DNA of 29,459 bases from a virus. This document shows positions 8,757 to 16,060 of this stretch, piece by piece (within the stretch, counting starts at the first letter, position 1; each line of letters opens with the position of its first letter). The stretch is from the IMG/VR virus record IMGVR_UViG_3300008117_004325, positions 1-29,459 of that record; one strand, 5' to 3'. The translations under genes and the position numbers were made by a program. Below the pieces are notes generated by a model, which was not told the DNA's origin, searched no databases, and saw only the letters and a list, made by a program, of their open reading frames with translations.

Positions 8757-9317
8757 TTATTCTCCTATTAAGCGGTCGTTAACGACAGACCAGTCGATAA
8801 TACGCCAAATATTGTTTAGGTATTTGGCTTTATTCTGTTGATAGTCTAATGCCCAAGCATGTTCCCACCAATCAATGAGTAGAGCAATTTTCATGCCTTT
8901 ACGATATTCGTGATTGGGAATGGTGTGCAGTTTGCCCGCAGTATCCATATAGACCCAACCGGAACCTTGAATAGCCATAGCTTCTTTTTCTACAGCTTCT
9001 TTAAACTTGTCAAAGCTGCCGTAGACACTGTCAATTAATTCACCTGCTGCTTCTGTGGGTTTATTGGCAGCTCTTGGAGGAGTTAGATTTCCAAAGTACA
9101 AATTATGCAACATTGCGCCGCCATAATTAAATTTAGAATCACCTTCTCCGTCATTGTATCTTTCAAAATACTTGGCAGCTAGGCCTGAATAATGATAGTC
9201 CAGAGTATCTTTGCTCATCACGGGATCAAGTTCTTCTTTGCCAAAACTCAGTTTGTTTTGAACAATTTCTCTAGTATCAGTATCTTCGTGTAGGTATTTG
9301 ATGAAATGTAGCGCCAT
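8757..9317 (-). CDS. sodB: Fe/Mn-type superoxide dismutase
   Basis: 186 residues, converting superoxide to O2 and H2O2. By alignment to E. coli FeSOD from memory, all four metal ligands are present: H42 in LDYHYS, H71 in AMLHNLYF, and D149 and H153 in DWWEHAW. The gateway Tyr is Y50. The two His that normally follow the first ligand (KHHxxY) are Leu46 and Ala47. The second-sphere position that is Gln in MnSOD is His136 (PNHEY), paired with Gly67, a combination I associate with some Fe-specific or cambialistic enzymes. There is no signal peptide, so it acts in the cytoplasm. ATG at 9317 follows a TAAATA motif by 4 nt, with AGG adjacent. It is the first gene of the iscU/iscA operon. Confidence 0.92.
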   Translation of the reverse strand: MALHFIKYLHEDTDTREIVQNKLSFGKEELDPVMSKDTLDYHYSGLAAKYFERYNDGEGDSKFNYGGAMLHNLYFGNLTPPRAANKPTEAAGELIDSVYGSFDKFKEAVEKEAMAIQGSGWVYMDTAGKLHTIPNHEYRKGMKIALLIDWWEHAWALDYQQNKAKYLNNIWRIIDWSVVNDRLIGE

Positions 9318-9320
9318 CCT

Positions 9321-9328
9321 ATATTTAG
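9321..9328 (-). promoter_or_regulatory. Late-type motif CTAAATAT before the SOD operon
   Basis: TAAATA is separated from the SOD ATG by 4 nt (TAGG). It forms one half of a near-palindromic divergent element with the plus-strand CATAAATA at 9331-9338 (TATTTA-GCGC-ATAAATA). Confidence 0.55.
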
Positions 9329-9330
9329 CG

Positions 9331-9338
9331 CATAAATA
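9331..9338 (+). promoter_or_regulatory. Late-type motif CATAAATA before the Lys/Ala/Pro-rich gene
   Basis: CATAAATA lies about 20 nt before the ATG at 9359, with a good Shine-Dalgarno (AAGGAG) between them. It resembles the T4 late element TATAAATA. Confidence 0.6.
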
Positions 9339-9358
9339 ACCTACAAGGAGATTTCAAT

Positions 9359-9598
9359 ATGATCGGTTTATTAAAGAAACTATTTGGTTCTAAGCCAGCA
9401 GAACAAACTGCGGAAGTTCCATATAAAGTAGAGGCAGCACCAGTGGTCGAAGCAGCGCCTATACCTGCTCCGGTAGTTGAGGCAGCACCAAAAGCAGAGC
9501 CGCAGAAAAAGGCTGCTCCTGCAAAGAAAGCAGCCCCAAAAAAGCAACAGTTTGCCAAAAAGCCTCCTGTTCCTAGAAAACCAAAATCACAAGCCTAA
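9359..9598 (+). CDS. Lys/Ala/Pro-rich low-complexity protein
   Basis: 79 residues. The N-terminus MIGLLKKLFGSKPAE is a short amphipathic segment. The rest is repetitive: VEAAP-type repeats (VEAAPVVEAAP, VVEAAPKAEP) followed by a very basic KKAAPAKKAAPKKQQ tail. ATG at 9359 has a strong AAGGAG site 9 nt upstream and a CATAAATA late motif before that, which favours this strand over an overlapping frame on the other strand. The tail resembles histone-H1-like Lys/Ala/Pro tails and could bind DNA or an acidic surface; the N-terminus could touch membrane. No catalytic domain. It converges with uvsE and overlaps its end by 12 bp. Confidence 0.75.
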   Translation: MIGLLKKLFGSKPAEQTAEVPYKVEAAPVVEAAPIPAPVVEAAPKAEPQKKAAPAKKAAPKKQQFAKKPPVPRKPKSQA

Positions 9599-10609
9599 TT
9601 CTTTAGCTTGTTCGTAAAGTGCGAAGCTGGCTAAATTCTTGGCCTTGCTTTCGCACATGATATCGAATTGGTCTCGAAAGCTCAGTGCCCATTCATTCAC
9701 TGCTGTGTTCCAGTAGAATTCTGAATGTGCTCTGAGCTTTTGTTTTTTATAACCAGCTTCTAGGAGGGGCGAAAGAGCGGGACGTTGGTGTCGGGGATGG
9801 TCAATAAGGCAGTCTTCCCGTGAAAGACTATAATGTAAAGTAGGACGCACACCACGCCAACTATCAATAATCCTTTTAACACGGTCATCAGATGGGTCAA
9901 TATATTCTCCTGAGTTAATCCAATGGTGATGAATATCTAGAACTAGGGCACAGTCTTTGACCAGCTCAATACTGGAGTCAATGCCCCAGGTCATTTCATC
10001 ATTTTCAATTGTGATGCAATTACGAGCTTCGGGTGACAGCTTGGTCAACGCTCTGCGTATACCCTCAGGGCCTTCTCGACCTGAGATATGCACGTTGATC
10101 TTGAAGTCCTGGAATGTCTTTCCATAGCCCATCCATCGAGCCATGTCAGTATGATATTCAAATTCTTCAATGCTTCTATCTACAATACCAGGATTACTAG
10201 ATGCAAGCACAGTGAACTGACCAGGATGGAAACTAAGCCGAACACGATTCTCACGGGCCAGTTCACCCACTCGGCTAAAATTTCTTTGGGCGTAGTTCCT
10301 AACATCGGACTGCCGCCAAAACCACTTCCAACTAGGCTCAGTGTATACAGGCAATATATCACTGCTGAGTCGTACCATTCTAAGATCTTCATCTAGTGTC
10401 CCCACCCTGGCCACCAATTTGTAGCAGGCTTCTATGTTTCGTTCCATCAAGTCCCAGAGCCGCTGTTCTGCTTCTTGAGGATGCTCTCGCAGCCACCTCA
10501 CTGTGGTAGCACCTGTATTTAAGTCACGGTCACGAGCATTGATTTTCATTCCGTCAACTTCGGAAGGATCATTGATCCATTTGCAGGCAAAGCCTATACG
10601 TTTAGTCAT
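9587..10609 (-). CDS. uvsE: UV damage endonuclease (UvsE/UVDE)
   Basis: 340 residues, typical UVDE size, with a TIM-barrel arrangement of metal-binding motifs: RLSFHPGQF (128-131 HPGQ), a following EYHTD (~151-155), INVHISG (~171-177), ENDE (202-205), and DIHHHW (225-230). UVDE nicks DNA 5' of cyclobutane dimers, 6-4 products and some other lesions, starting excision repair without the host Uvr system; this suits a phage of sunlit water. The gene has a near-perfect host promoter (TTGACA, 17 nt, TATACT) whose -10 ends 6 nt before the ATG, so the mRNA should start at or next to the start codon. That predicts early expression. Confidence 0.93.
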   Translation of the reverse strand: MTKRIGFACKWINDPSEVDGMKINARDRDLNTGATTVRWLREHPQEAEQRLWDLMERNIEACYKLVARVGTLDEDLRMVRLSSDILPVYTEPSWKWFWRQSDVRNYAQRNFSRVGELARENRVRLSFHPGQFTVLASSNPGIVDRSIEEFEYHTDMARWMGYGKTFQDFKINVHISGREGPEGIRRALTKLSPEARNCITIENDEMTWGIDSSIELVKDCALVLDIHHHWINSGEYIDPSDDRVKRIIDSWRGVRPTLHYSLSREDCLIDHPRHQRPALSPLLEAGYKKQKLRAHSEFYWNTAVNEWALSFRDQFDIMCESKAKNLASFALYEQAKELGL

Positions 10610-10615
10610 ACAACA

Positions 10616-10644
10616 AGTATAACATCATCACCGCCAGTTGTCAA
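10616..10644 (-). promoter_or_regulatory. Sigma70 promoter of uvsE (TTGACA-17-TATACT)
   Basis: -35 TTGACA at 10644-10639, a 17-nt spacer, and -10 TATACT at 10621-10616 on the minus strand. The expected +1 coincides with the uvsE ATG at 10609, giving a leaderless transcript. Confidence 0.8.
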
Positions 10645-11440
10645 TCACAAACTGGTCCATAACTTCGTCGGGTTTTGGATCTCCGTGAAACACACAGACA
10701 GCACATTCTGGCAGTATTTTTGGACTGCGAACATCTTTAAAGTATCTCTTACCACCACTATACGCAAGTTCATTTCGATCACGTATTTCCCATTTATAAC
10801 TCTGTATCCATCGTTCGGGCCAAAAGGTTATACGACTTTTTGCCACTTGCCAAATCCAATCTTGATCGCCGTGTAATTTTTGAGCCTGTTTGGGATTGGT
10901 TTGAAAAGTGGTAAAAATATCTGGATGCAGGCCCGCAGGCCAACTCATAACAGAACTATTGAGAATGTTCCACTGGGGATTGAATTTTCTATTAAAGTCT
11001 CTAATGCCTAGAAACTCTCGGTCATAGCCTAAAACTAATTTATCAATATTCTGATGTATAACAATATCTAGATCAAAATATAAAACTCTTCCACGAAGAC
11101 CAAGTTCGGGATCGAACATGTGAACCTTGTGCCACCATCCTTTGGCATATCCTTCGTTGGGTCTAACAATACTGTGAACACCGTCTATTGGATGTTGGTC
11201 ATCAGTTAAACAGAAAAACTCATAAGGAACTGTTAGATGTCTAGCAACCATGTTACGTAGCCGCTCAACATATTCTCTACCATATCGTGTACCAAATCGA
11301 ACACACAATACCGAAATTGGTTGGACGTGAGTTTGTATAGGGGCAGTGACTGGTTCTTCTACACTAATTTCAGTAGAAGGGAAACCAAATTTTTTATAGT
11401 GTCGCCACTGATCTTTAGTGAGATTTTCTCTTGACCACAT
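10628..11440 (-). CDS. Glycosyltransferase-like protein (GT-A fold, DxD)
   Basis: 270 residues. The core reads [14 protein letters not shown], then [18 protein letters not shown], and [16 protein letters not shown], where D123-L-D125 is the DxD motif that binds the metal and nucleotide sugar in GT-A enzymes. Later come [12 protein letters not shown] and LHGDQDWIW, a pattern typical of family-8-like and related transferases (acceptor site, Gly-Asp-Gln-Asp). The ATG lies inside the end of kdsA (26-bp overlap), so the two are co-expressed. An envelope or lipopolysaccharide sugar target is plausible from that context; glycosylation of a virion protein or of DNA cannot be excluded. The sugar donor is not predictable. 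Confidence 0.75.
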   Translation of the reverse strand: MWSRENLTKDQWRHYKKFGFPSTEISVEEPVTAPIQTHVQPISVLCVRFGTRYGREYVERLRNMVARHLTVPYEFFCLTDDQHPIDGVHSIVRPNEGYAKGWWHKVHMFDPELGLRGRVLYFDLDIVIHQNIDKLVLGYDREFLGIRDFNRKFNPQWNILNSSVMSWPAGLHPDIFTTFQTNPKQAQKLHGDQDWIWQVAKSRITFWPERWIQSYKWEIRDRNELAYSGGKRYFKDVRSPKILPECAVCVFHGDPKPDEVMDQFVIDNWR

Positions 11441-12248
11441 TATCTATTTCTACTAAATCTTTTAATATATCACTTAGGTCATCGAGCTTGATCATGTTAG
11501 GTCCGTCACTAGGTGCGCGATCTGGATCTTCATGACATTCCATAAAGATGGCACTTACGCATCCGGTGGCCACTGCTGCCCTAGCGAGGTACGGGACCAT
11601 AGTGCGATCGCCTCCGGAGACTGAGCCCAATCCTCCTGGCTGTTGAACAGAATGTGTGGCATCAAAGACCACTGGATACCCGGTGCTTGCCATAATGGGT
11701 AGACTGCGCATATCCACAACAAGATTATTATATCCATGAATATATCCTCTTTCACATAACATGATGCGTTCATTGCCTGTTGAAGCAATCTTTGCTGCAA
11801 CATTTTTCATATCGTGAGGAGCAAGGAATTGCCCTTTCTTGATATTAACAGCACAACCAGTTTCCCCGGCAGCTAGTAATAAATCAGTCTGCCTGCACAG
11901 GAATGCTGGAATCTGTAGTATGTCTATGCCGGCTTCTGAACATTCTTGTGCCTGATAAATTTCGTGAATATCAGTCAAAACAGGCACTCCAAACTGATGT
12001 TTAATACCGTTAAGAATTTTAAGACCTTCATCTATGCCTACGCCTCGTTGCGTAGAAATACTAGATCGATTGGCTTTGTCAAAACTGCTTTTATATATCA
12101 AGGGAATGCCAAGCTGTGCTGTTATTGCAATGAGCCTAGCACAAGTAGCTTCGGCATGCTGTTGACTTTCAATTTGGCAAGGCCCAGCGATTAAAACAAA
12201 AGGTAAACGATTGCTAATAGCAAGACTGTTAATGTTGAATGTGCGCAT
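11415..12248 (-). CDS. kdsA: 3-deoxy-D-manno-octulosonate 8-phosphate synthase (KdsA)
   Basis: 277 residues from the ATG at 12248, the usual length of KdsA (EC 2.5.1.55), which joins phosphoenolpyruvate and arabinose 5-phosphate to make KDO 8-phosphate for lipopolysaccharide. Motifs: [10 protein letters not shown] (the Cys marks the metal-dependent class), [62 protein letters not shown] and [16 protein letters not shown] slightly longer frame begins at TTG 12263, but the ATG aligns with the family start and follows a TAAATA motif by 5 nt. Neighbours are a glycosyltransferase (overlapping downstream) and a small membrane protein (upstream). The phage may sustain or alter KDO/LPS synthesis during infection. 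All key residues look intact. Confidence 0.93.
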   Translation of the reverse strand: MRTFNINSLAISNRLPFVLIAGPCQIESQQHAEATCARLIAITAQLGIPLIYKSSFDKANRSSISTQRGVGIDEGLKILNGIKHQFGVPVLTDIHEIYQAQECSEAGIDILQIPAFLCRQTDLLLAAGETGCAVNIKKGQFLAPHDMKNVAAKIASTGNERIMLCERGYIHGYNNLVVDMRSLPIMASTGYPVVFDATHSVQQPGGLGSVSGGDRTMVPYLARAAVATGCVSAIFMECHEDPDRAPSDGPNMIKLDDLSDILKDLVEIDNVVKRKSH

Positions 12249-12253
12249 AGAAT

Positions 12254-12260
12254 TATTTAC
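12254..12260 (-). promoter_or_regulatory. Possible late-type motif GTAAATA before kdsA
   Basis: TAAATA lies 5 nt before the kdsA ATG, the same spacing seen before 14584, 23747 and 24536. Its TAA is also the stop codon of the upstream 63-aa gene, so it could be coincidence. Confidence 0.35.
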
Positions 12261-12448
12261 CAATGCCTAATGACGTTGGCAATAATAAACAGGCAGGTTA
12301 TAACATGTATGATGACCCAAAATGTTTTTAAAAATAATGCTACTCGTGCTTCCCGGACAGTAAGAATAGGAACATCCGGGCGGTCCTCGTCCGTCTGTCC
12401 CATCAGGTGCCCAGTTGCTCGAGCCCATATACGTTCGAAACTATTCAT
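12257..12448 (-). CDS. Small membrane protein, 63 aa
   Basis: 63 residues: a soluble N-terminal half ([17 protein letters not shown], acidic QTDEDRPD) and a hydrophobic C-terminal span ([19 protein letters not shown]) ending RHW. One transmembrane helix with the N-terminus likely in the cytoplasm. The start overlaps the queD-like stop by 4 bp (ATGA type) and the gene runs into kdsA, so it belongs to the queD-kdsA-glycosyltransferase transcription unit. I do not recognise the family beyond its being a typical small membrane protein of T4-like marine phages; function unknown. Confidence 0.7.
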   Translation of the reverse strand: MNSFERIWARATGHLMGQTDEDRPDVPILTVREARVALFLKTFWVIIHVITCLFIIANVIRHW

Positions 12449-12972
12449 CCTTGATAGATAGCAGAGTTTGCACCGTGTTCAAAAACTTCAGCACTTACTA
12501 AACGCACACTGGCATTTACAGGATACCGTCCTGTTGATCCTTGTTTAAGTTCATCCAAGATACGTGACATTTCATCGTAGCAGATTTTAGCAAACATTTC
12601 ACAGCCTACTCCTTCTACTATTCGAAGATCACATAATGCACCACGTTCATACGGTATTGTACTTAGATGATTTTTACTGTCTATGTCAACTATCTCGTTC
12701 ATGTGTTTGAAAAAATCCAACATGGGATCGTCGTGTGCAACTATCAGTGTATGATCAAACATAGAGTCTGCCCATTCTTTGAATAGCTTGAGGCCACCAA
12801 AGTCCATGACCCAATTTTTATCATCTAGTGTTTCGGATTCAAAAATCAGTTTAATACCAATTGAGTATCCATGTAATGTTGAGCAATGACTGTGCGTGGC
12901 ACGCCATTGTCTAAAACAGCATGACAGACCTCTGTCATTGCCGTAGGTTTTTGTTGAAAGATATTTCGCCAT
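12445..12972 (-). CDS. queD: 6-pyruvoyl-tetrahydropterin/6-carboxytetrahydropterin synthase-like protein (QueD family)
   Basis: 175 residues from ATG 12972, chosen because AGGAGG lies 6 nt upstream; the frame extends to 12990 but without an RBS. Family signs: CFRQWRA, THSHCSTLHGYS (C30, H34), WVMDFGGLK (D57), FDHTLIV (DH pair) and VFEHGANSA (C-terminal Glu). In E. coli QueD the zinc site is AAH...HGH; here those positions read FRQWR and HGY, so this is the divergent FRQWRA/HGY subgroup, and its zinc ligation may differ. QueD makes 6-carboxy-tetrahydropterin for queuosine/archaeosine and for phage 7-deazaguanine DNA modification. No queE, queC or folE is in the window, so the real role is open. 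Confidence 0.75.
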   Translation of the reverse strand: MAKYLSTKTYGNDRGLSCCFRQWRATHSHCSTLHGYSIGIKLIFESETLDDKNWVMDFGGLKLFKEWADSMFDHTLIVAHDDPMLDFFKHMNEIVDIDSKNHLSTIPYERGALCDLRIVEGVGCEMFAKICYDEMSRILDELKQGSTGRYPVNASVRLVSAEVFEHGANSAIYQG

Positions 12973-13072
12973 CTCTTGCCTCCTATGCATAAAGCGAGTA
13001 AGTTTGACGACATGCAGAGTTTATAAAGCGGGATGAATGACGTAAAAAGACCGCTGTGCCTGTGTGTATAGA

Positions 13073-13705
13073 TTAATTATACAAGGTATTTATAGGTAAT
13101 GCAACACCAATAGATTCTTTTTTAACATTATTTTGTTGCCATTCTTGGGGCATCTTCCAACCTTCTACATTGATAATGTTAAATTGAATATGCGGGAATA
13201 ATGAAAAGATTTTACCAAGTTGATAAATCCAATAGCTAGGATCAACAGCACTAGAATTTGGATTAGAATAGTTATTGGTTCCTTTGTAGATGTTGTTCAC
13301 AAGGTCCTGTCTTCCGTATAAATCAAATCCAACTAATGATACAGTTGGTAAATTTAATTGTGCGGCGATAAGAACAGCATATGTGCCAGATCCCCAATGT
13401 ATTGGCTTGTCTGGACGAAGTTCTCCCTTATAGGGTAAATCGGGTAAAAGTTTTATGTTCTTGTGCTTTTCTATTTTTCTAAAATAGTGATGCCAATTAT
13501 CTCGAACATGTATTATTGTATTGGCAGTTGTGGGATTTTCCAGAGCTTCACGAACCATTCGATGGTCGCAGCAGACAAGATGATCAACTACACAGTCTCT
13601 ATGCAAGGCATTACACCCCACAAATAAATGTGTATCTTTAAATTTATTTAAATCAATTCTGCCACGGCTTTCGCCGTTGCCTATAACCAGGGCCTGTGAG
13701 CCCAT
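13073..13705 (-). CDS. GNGESR-motif protein, Rossmann-like, possibly sialyltransferase/DUF115-related
   Basis: 210 residues beginning MGSQALVIGNGESRGRIDL. The glycine loop GNGESR after a first beta strand, followed by HLFVGCNALHRDCVVDHLV (residues ~26-45), then HWGSGTYAVLIAAQL and VSLVGFDLYGR, is a pattern shared by DUF115/MptE-like and CST-I-type sialyltransferase-like proteins, where the first loop binds a nucleotide sugar or phosphate. Catalytic residues cannot be assigned by eye. GAGG lies 7 nt before the ATG, and the gene follows the fibre protein by only 3 nt, so it is probably co-expressed with it. A glycan-modifying role on virion or host surface is possible but unproven. Confidence 0.55.
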   Translation of the reverse strand: MGSQALVIGNGESRGRIDLNKFKDTHLFVGCNALHRDCVVDHLVCCDHRMVREALENPTTANTIIHVRDNWHHYFRKIEKHKNIKLLPDLPYKGELRPDKPIHWGSGTYAVLIAAQLNLPTVSLVGFDLYGRQDLVNNIYKGTNNYSNPNSSAVDPSYWIYQLGKIFSLFPHIQFNIINVEGWKMPQEWQQNNVKKESIGVALPINTLYN

Positions 13706-13708
13706 GTG

Positions 13709-14584
13709 TTAACCTCGTTCTTTGATCTCGCCGAAGGGATACCATGCGCCAGGACTGCCTGCTCTTAGACAGACCCAACCAACACCAGTACCGACTCTGG
13801 CAGCAGTGTTCCAAACGATGTCTCCTACAGCATAGGTGCCTTCTTGCGGAGAATTGCTGGCATACATCTGTATGTGACCACTGAATCTCACAGCACCTGC
13901 AACGTGTAGATCTACAGCAGGATCTGGATTTTCAACACCCACACTTAGTTTGCCGTTGACCTTGACCTGTATGGGATTTCTTTTGGCATTACCTAGATCA
14001 ATATTACCATTGGCCTTGACCGAGATACGAGAAGTATTATCAGTAACAATGTCAAAATCTGTGCTGGCAAACGTGCCAACTATTCCATGAAAGTCATCAT
14101 TGGTGCCCAGCATTACTTCAATGGCATTTTCCGCCACGCTGAACGCAGCATTAGGAGCTTCTGTGCCTAGGCCCAATCTGTCAGTAGCACCATTATAGAT
14201 CAAATACTGATTGATATTAACAGATCCATCTACGATCAAGCCTTGAAGCCTACCCACAGTTTGTAGGTTGCTTTTGAGCACTGTAGATCCCAGTTCTTTA
14301 GTGGACAGCACCACAGTGTTGCCAATAGAGAAATTCTTGTCTTTGTCTAGATCAATGCTTTCTGAAGAGAAAAATCTATCAGGATTGCCATTGAACACCA
14401 ACTGTTTGGTATAGCCTTTGCCGCTCCAGATAATGCCTTTACCAAAGTTTTCCTCGCCCTTGCGAGCCCGGAATTCTAGGAACTGCGTGATTTCTTGAGC
14501 AACAGGTTGATGAGCGGCCGCAACAAGGTCTTTGAGAACGCGGCTTAAATCAGTGAGAGTTTGATCGATATTGGTATTGTTCAT
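13709..14584 (-). CDS. Tail fibre/baseplate-type structural protein
   Basis: 291 residues from ATG 14584 (the frame extends to a TTG but a late motif sits there). N-terminus: helical (IDQTLTDLSRVLKDLVAAAH). Middle: beta-rich with short repeats of the kind seen in phage fibres (VDGSVNINQYLIYNG, GLGTEAPNAAFSVAENA, VKVNGKLSVGVENPDPAVDLH). The C-terminal ~50 residues (EGTYAVGDIVWNTAARVG, then VGWVCLRAGSPGAWYPFG) form a domain shared with many T4-like marine phage fibre proteins as I recall them. GATAAATA ends 5 nt before the ATG and there is no Shine-Dalgarno. Late expression and a place in the virion are likely; whether it is fibre, fibre adaptor or baseplate spike is not determinable. Confidence 0.75.
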   Translation of the reverse strand: MNNTNIDQTLTDLSRVLKDLVAAAHQPVAQEITQFLEFRARKGEENFGKGIIWSGKGYTKQLVFNGNPDRFFSSESIDLDKDKNFSIGNTVVLSTKELGSTVLKSNLQTVGRLQGLIVDGSVNINQYLIYNGATDRLGLGTEAPNAAFSVAENAIEVMLGTNDDFHGIVGTFASTDFDIVTDNTSRISVKANGNIDLGNAKRNPIQVKVNGKLSVGVENPDPAVDLHVAGAVRFSGHIQMYASNSPQEGTYAVGDIVWNTAARVGTGVGWVCLRAGSPGAWYPFGEIKERG

Positions 14585-14589
14585 ACCAG

Positions 14590-14597
14590 TATTTATC
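14590..14597 (-). promoter_or_regulatory. Late-type promoter GATAAATA, 5 nt from the ATG
   Basis: GATAAATA on the minus strand, then CTGGT, then ATG at 14584. One mismatch to T4 TATAAATA. With T4-late geometry +1 falls on the A of ATG. Confidence 0.6.
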
Positions 14598-14614
14598 AAA
14601 CTTCAAACTAAACA

Positions 14615-15781
14615 TTAGGCAATTTTCAATAAAATTATGTCTTCGTTGATGCGGCCATTCATACGGGTATCTACTGCATTGATGTCTTCTAGGAACTTGC
14701 GTAGTGCTACTTTGCCTGCTGCCTTAAATTCTTTAAGTTGATCCGCTGGTTTGCGTAGGGTTTTTTGTACAGATTTTGGTTCACTAAATCCTGTAATAGT
14801 TGTGCCCTTGATACCGAGATCTTGAAATTCTTCTGCAATGTACTTGCCCAACTTGCGGCTCTTGGTATTGTAGGTCCATAATTCTTTGGCACCCAGAATA
14901 TCTGCAGGATTAATACTCACCAATTTCAACGGTTCGTCTGCTTTTTTATACTTGAGTTTGGCCACAATCTTTTCAGCGGGCACAGCTTTTTTGGCTTTGG
15001 GCTTGCGATTGACCTTGGCTTCTTGCGCCAACATCTCGCAGGCGCTGACAATTTCTTGATAGAAGGCTGTAATCTTTCGCAGTTGTACCTTGCTCAAATG
15101 ACTGTAGGCTTCTTTAAGTTGTTCATCTTTAGTTGTGGCTGCTTCTGTAAGTTCATCTAAATTTCTAGCATAAAAATCTTTAATGACTCGAGCATGAGCT
15201 GCCTTAGCTTGATGCGCTTTTAACAAGTTGAGAACCTTAAATGCTTTGGGATCAAACGCTTCAGGGTCAAGCTGAAAGGATTCAATAGCTGTTTCAATTT
15301 CCTCGGTCATTTTGTATGATGACTCACGCACTCGGTCTTGGATACTAACAACAGGTACAGTAGTTTTTATTTCTGCTACCGCTTCATCATCGATGTCATC
15401 TTTGCCTTCACTGACAATAGTAGCGATGGACTGTCCTAGCCAAACTGCGGCACTACGACCATCATTAAAGTCTGTACGTACAGGCGGCATGCCCTTTAGC
15501 AAGCAGGCAGCAATAGCACCAACAGTTGTACCGCAACGATTGTCTTTGGTCTTCTTAAATTCTGCTATCTGTTCTTTGGTGTAGCCATTCTGGCTCATCC
15601 AATTGATAACTTTGGGCTTGAGTTCTTTACCGCTGGATTCCAAACGATACCAACTCATAGCTGTATGGAAGTGACGCAAGAATTGATTAGTATCCCAAGT
15701 TTCGTGGCCATCCCACTTTGGAGAATGATCCTTTCCTTTGGATGCACGAGCTTCTGCTAGATGTTTTGCCTTGGTTGCCAT
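14615..15781 (-). CDS. Conserved phage protein of unknown function, 388 aa
   Basis: ATG at 15781 has AGGAG 7 nt upstream; a GTG six bases earlier is too close to that site. The protein is basic and largely helical, with three parts: an N-terminal region with WDGHETWDTNQFLRHFH and MSWY; a helical central part with RVRESSYKMTEEIETAIES and a Lys-rich linker (NRKPKAKKAVPAEK); and a C-terminal domain with DILGAKELWTYNTKSRKLGKY, FSEPKSVQKTLRKP and GRINEDIILLKIA. The C-terminal domain recurs in other T4-like marine phages as I recall, without known function. It is driven by a perfect sigma70 promoter at 15814-15842, so it is probably an early gene. The basic linker suggests nucleic-acid binding (inference). 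Confidence 0.75.
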   Translation of the reverse strand: MATKAKHLAEARASKGKDHSPKWDGHETWDTNQFLRHFHTAMSWYRLESSGKELKPKVINWMSQNGYTKEQIAEFKKTKDNRCGTTVGAIAACLLKGMPPVRTDFNDGRSAAVWLGQSIATIVSEGKDDIDDEAVAEIKTTVPVVSIQDRVRESSYKMTEEIETAIESFQLDPEAFDPKAFKVLNLLKAHQAKAAHARVIKDFYARNLDELTEAATTKDEQLKEAYSHLSKVQLRKITAFYQEIVSACEMLAQEAKVNRKPKAKKAVPAEKIVAKLKYKKADEPLKLVSINPADILGAKELWTYNTKSRKLGKYIAEEFQDLGIKGTTITGFSEPKSVQKTLRKPADQLKEFKAAGKVALRKFLEDINAVDTRMNGRINEDIILLKIA

Positions 15782-15813
15782 TGCCACACTCCTATTAATT
15801 AAACAATATATAT

Positions 15814-15842
15814 ATTATAGCATCGTTTGATCTATTTGTCAA
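15814..15842 (-). promoter_or_regulatory. Perfect consensus sigma70 promoter (TTGACA-17-TATAAT)
   Basis: -35 TTGACA at 15842-15837, a 17-nt spacer, and -10 TATAAT at 15819-15814 on the minus strand. A leader of about 26 nt leads to AGGAG and the ATG at 15781. An early, host-polymerase promoter. Confidence 0.88.
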
Positions 15843-16039
15843 GTGGGAGTATTTTGGAAAGTTTTGATAAGGATTGGATCCCCATCGTCCGTTTCTTGAT
15901 AAACTGTGGATGATGTGTAGCCGTCATTGAGACTAGATTGGGCTATTTCAAATGCTTCTTTTTGACTAGCAGTAGTATCCAACAATTCATTGTGGCCGTC
16001 TTCATCTTCGGCCCATACTTCGTATAGCATATATGTCAT
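15839..16039 (-). CDS. Small acidic phage protein, 66 aa
   Basis: 66 residues, starting MTYMLYEVWAEDEDGHNELL and continuing through TASQKEAFEIAQSSLNDGYT to YQETDDGDPILIKTF. The pattern (beta strand, acidic turn, helix, then beta strands ending in an acidic loop) suggests a compact alpha/beta fold. AAGG lies 9 nt before ATG 16039; an in-frame ATG three codons later is an alternative. It is last in a five-gene minus-strand unit starting at 17919, and its end overlaps the -35 box of the next promoter. No family recognised. Confidence 0.65.
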   Translation of the reverse strand: MTYMLYEVWAEDEDGHNELLDTTASQKEAFEIAQSSLNDGYTSSTVYQETDDGDPILIKTFQNTPT

Positions 16040-16060
16040 TTTGGTTGCCTTCTAACCTCC

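Noticed and set aside
9325-9558. Open frame on the minus strand (Ala/Gly/Phe-rich) opposite the Lys/Ala/Pro-rich gene
   Set aside because: The plus-strand gene has a strong RBS and promoter and covers the region; the minus frame is a by-product of its repetitive GCN codons.
12973-13072. Sigma70 promoter before the QueD-like gene (TTTACG...TATAAA)
   Set aside because: The spacing is only 15 nt and the boxes are weak, so it was not listed.
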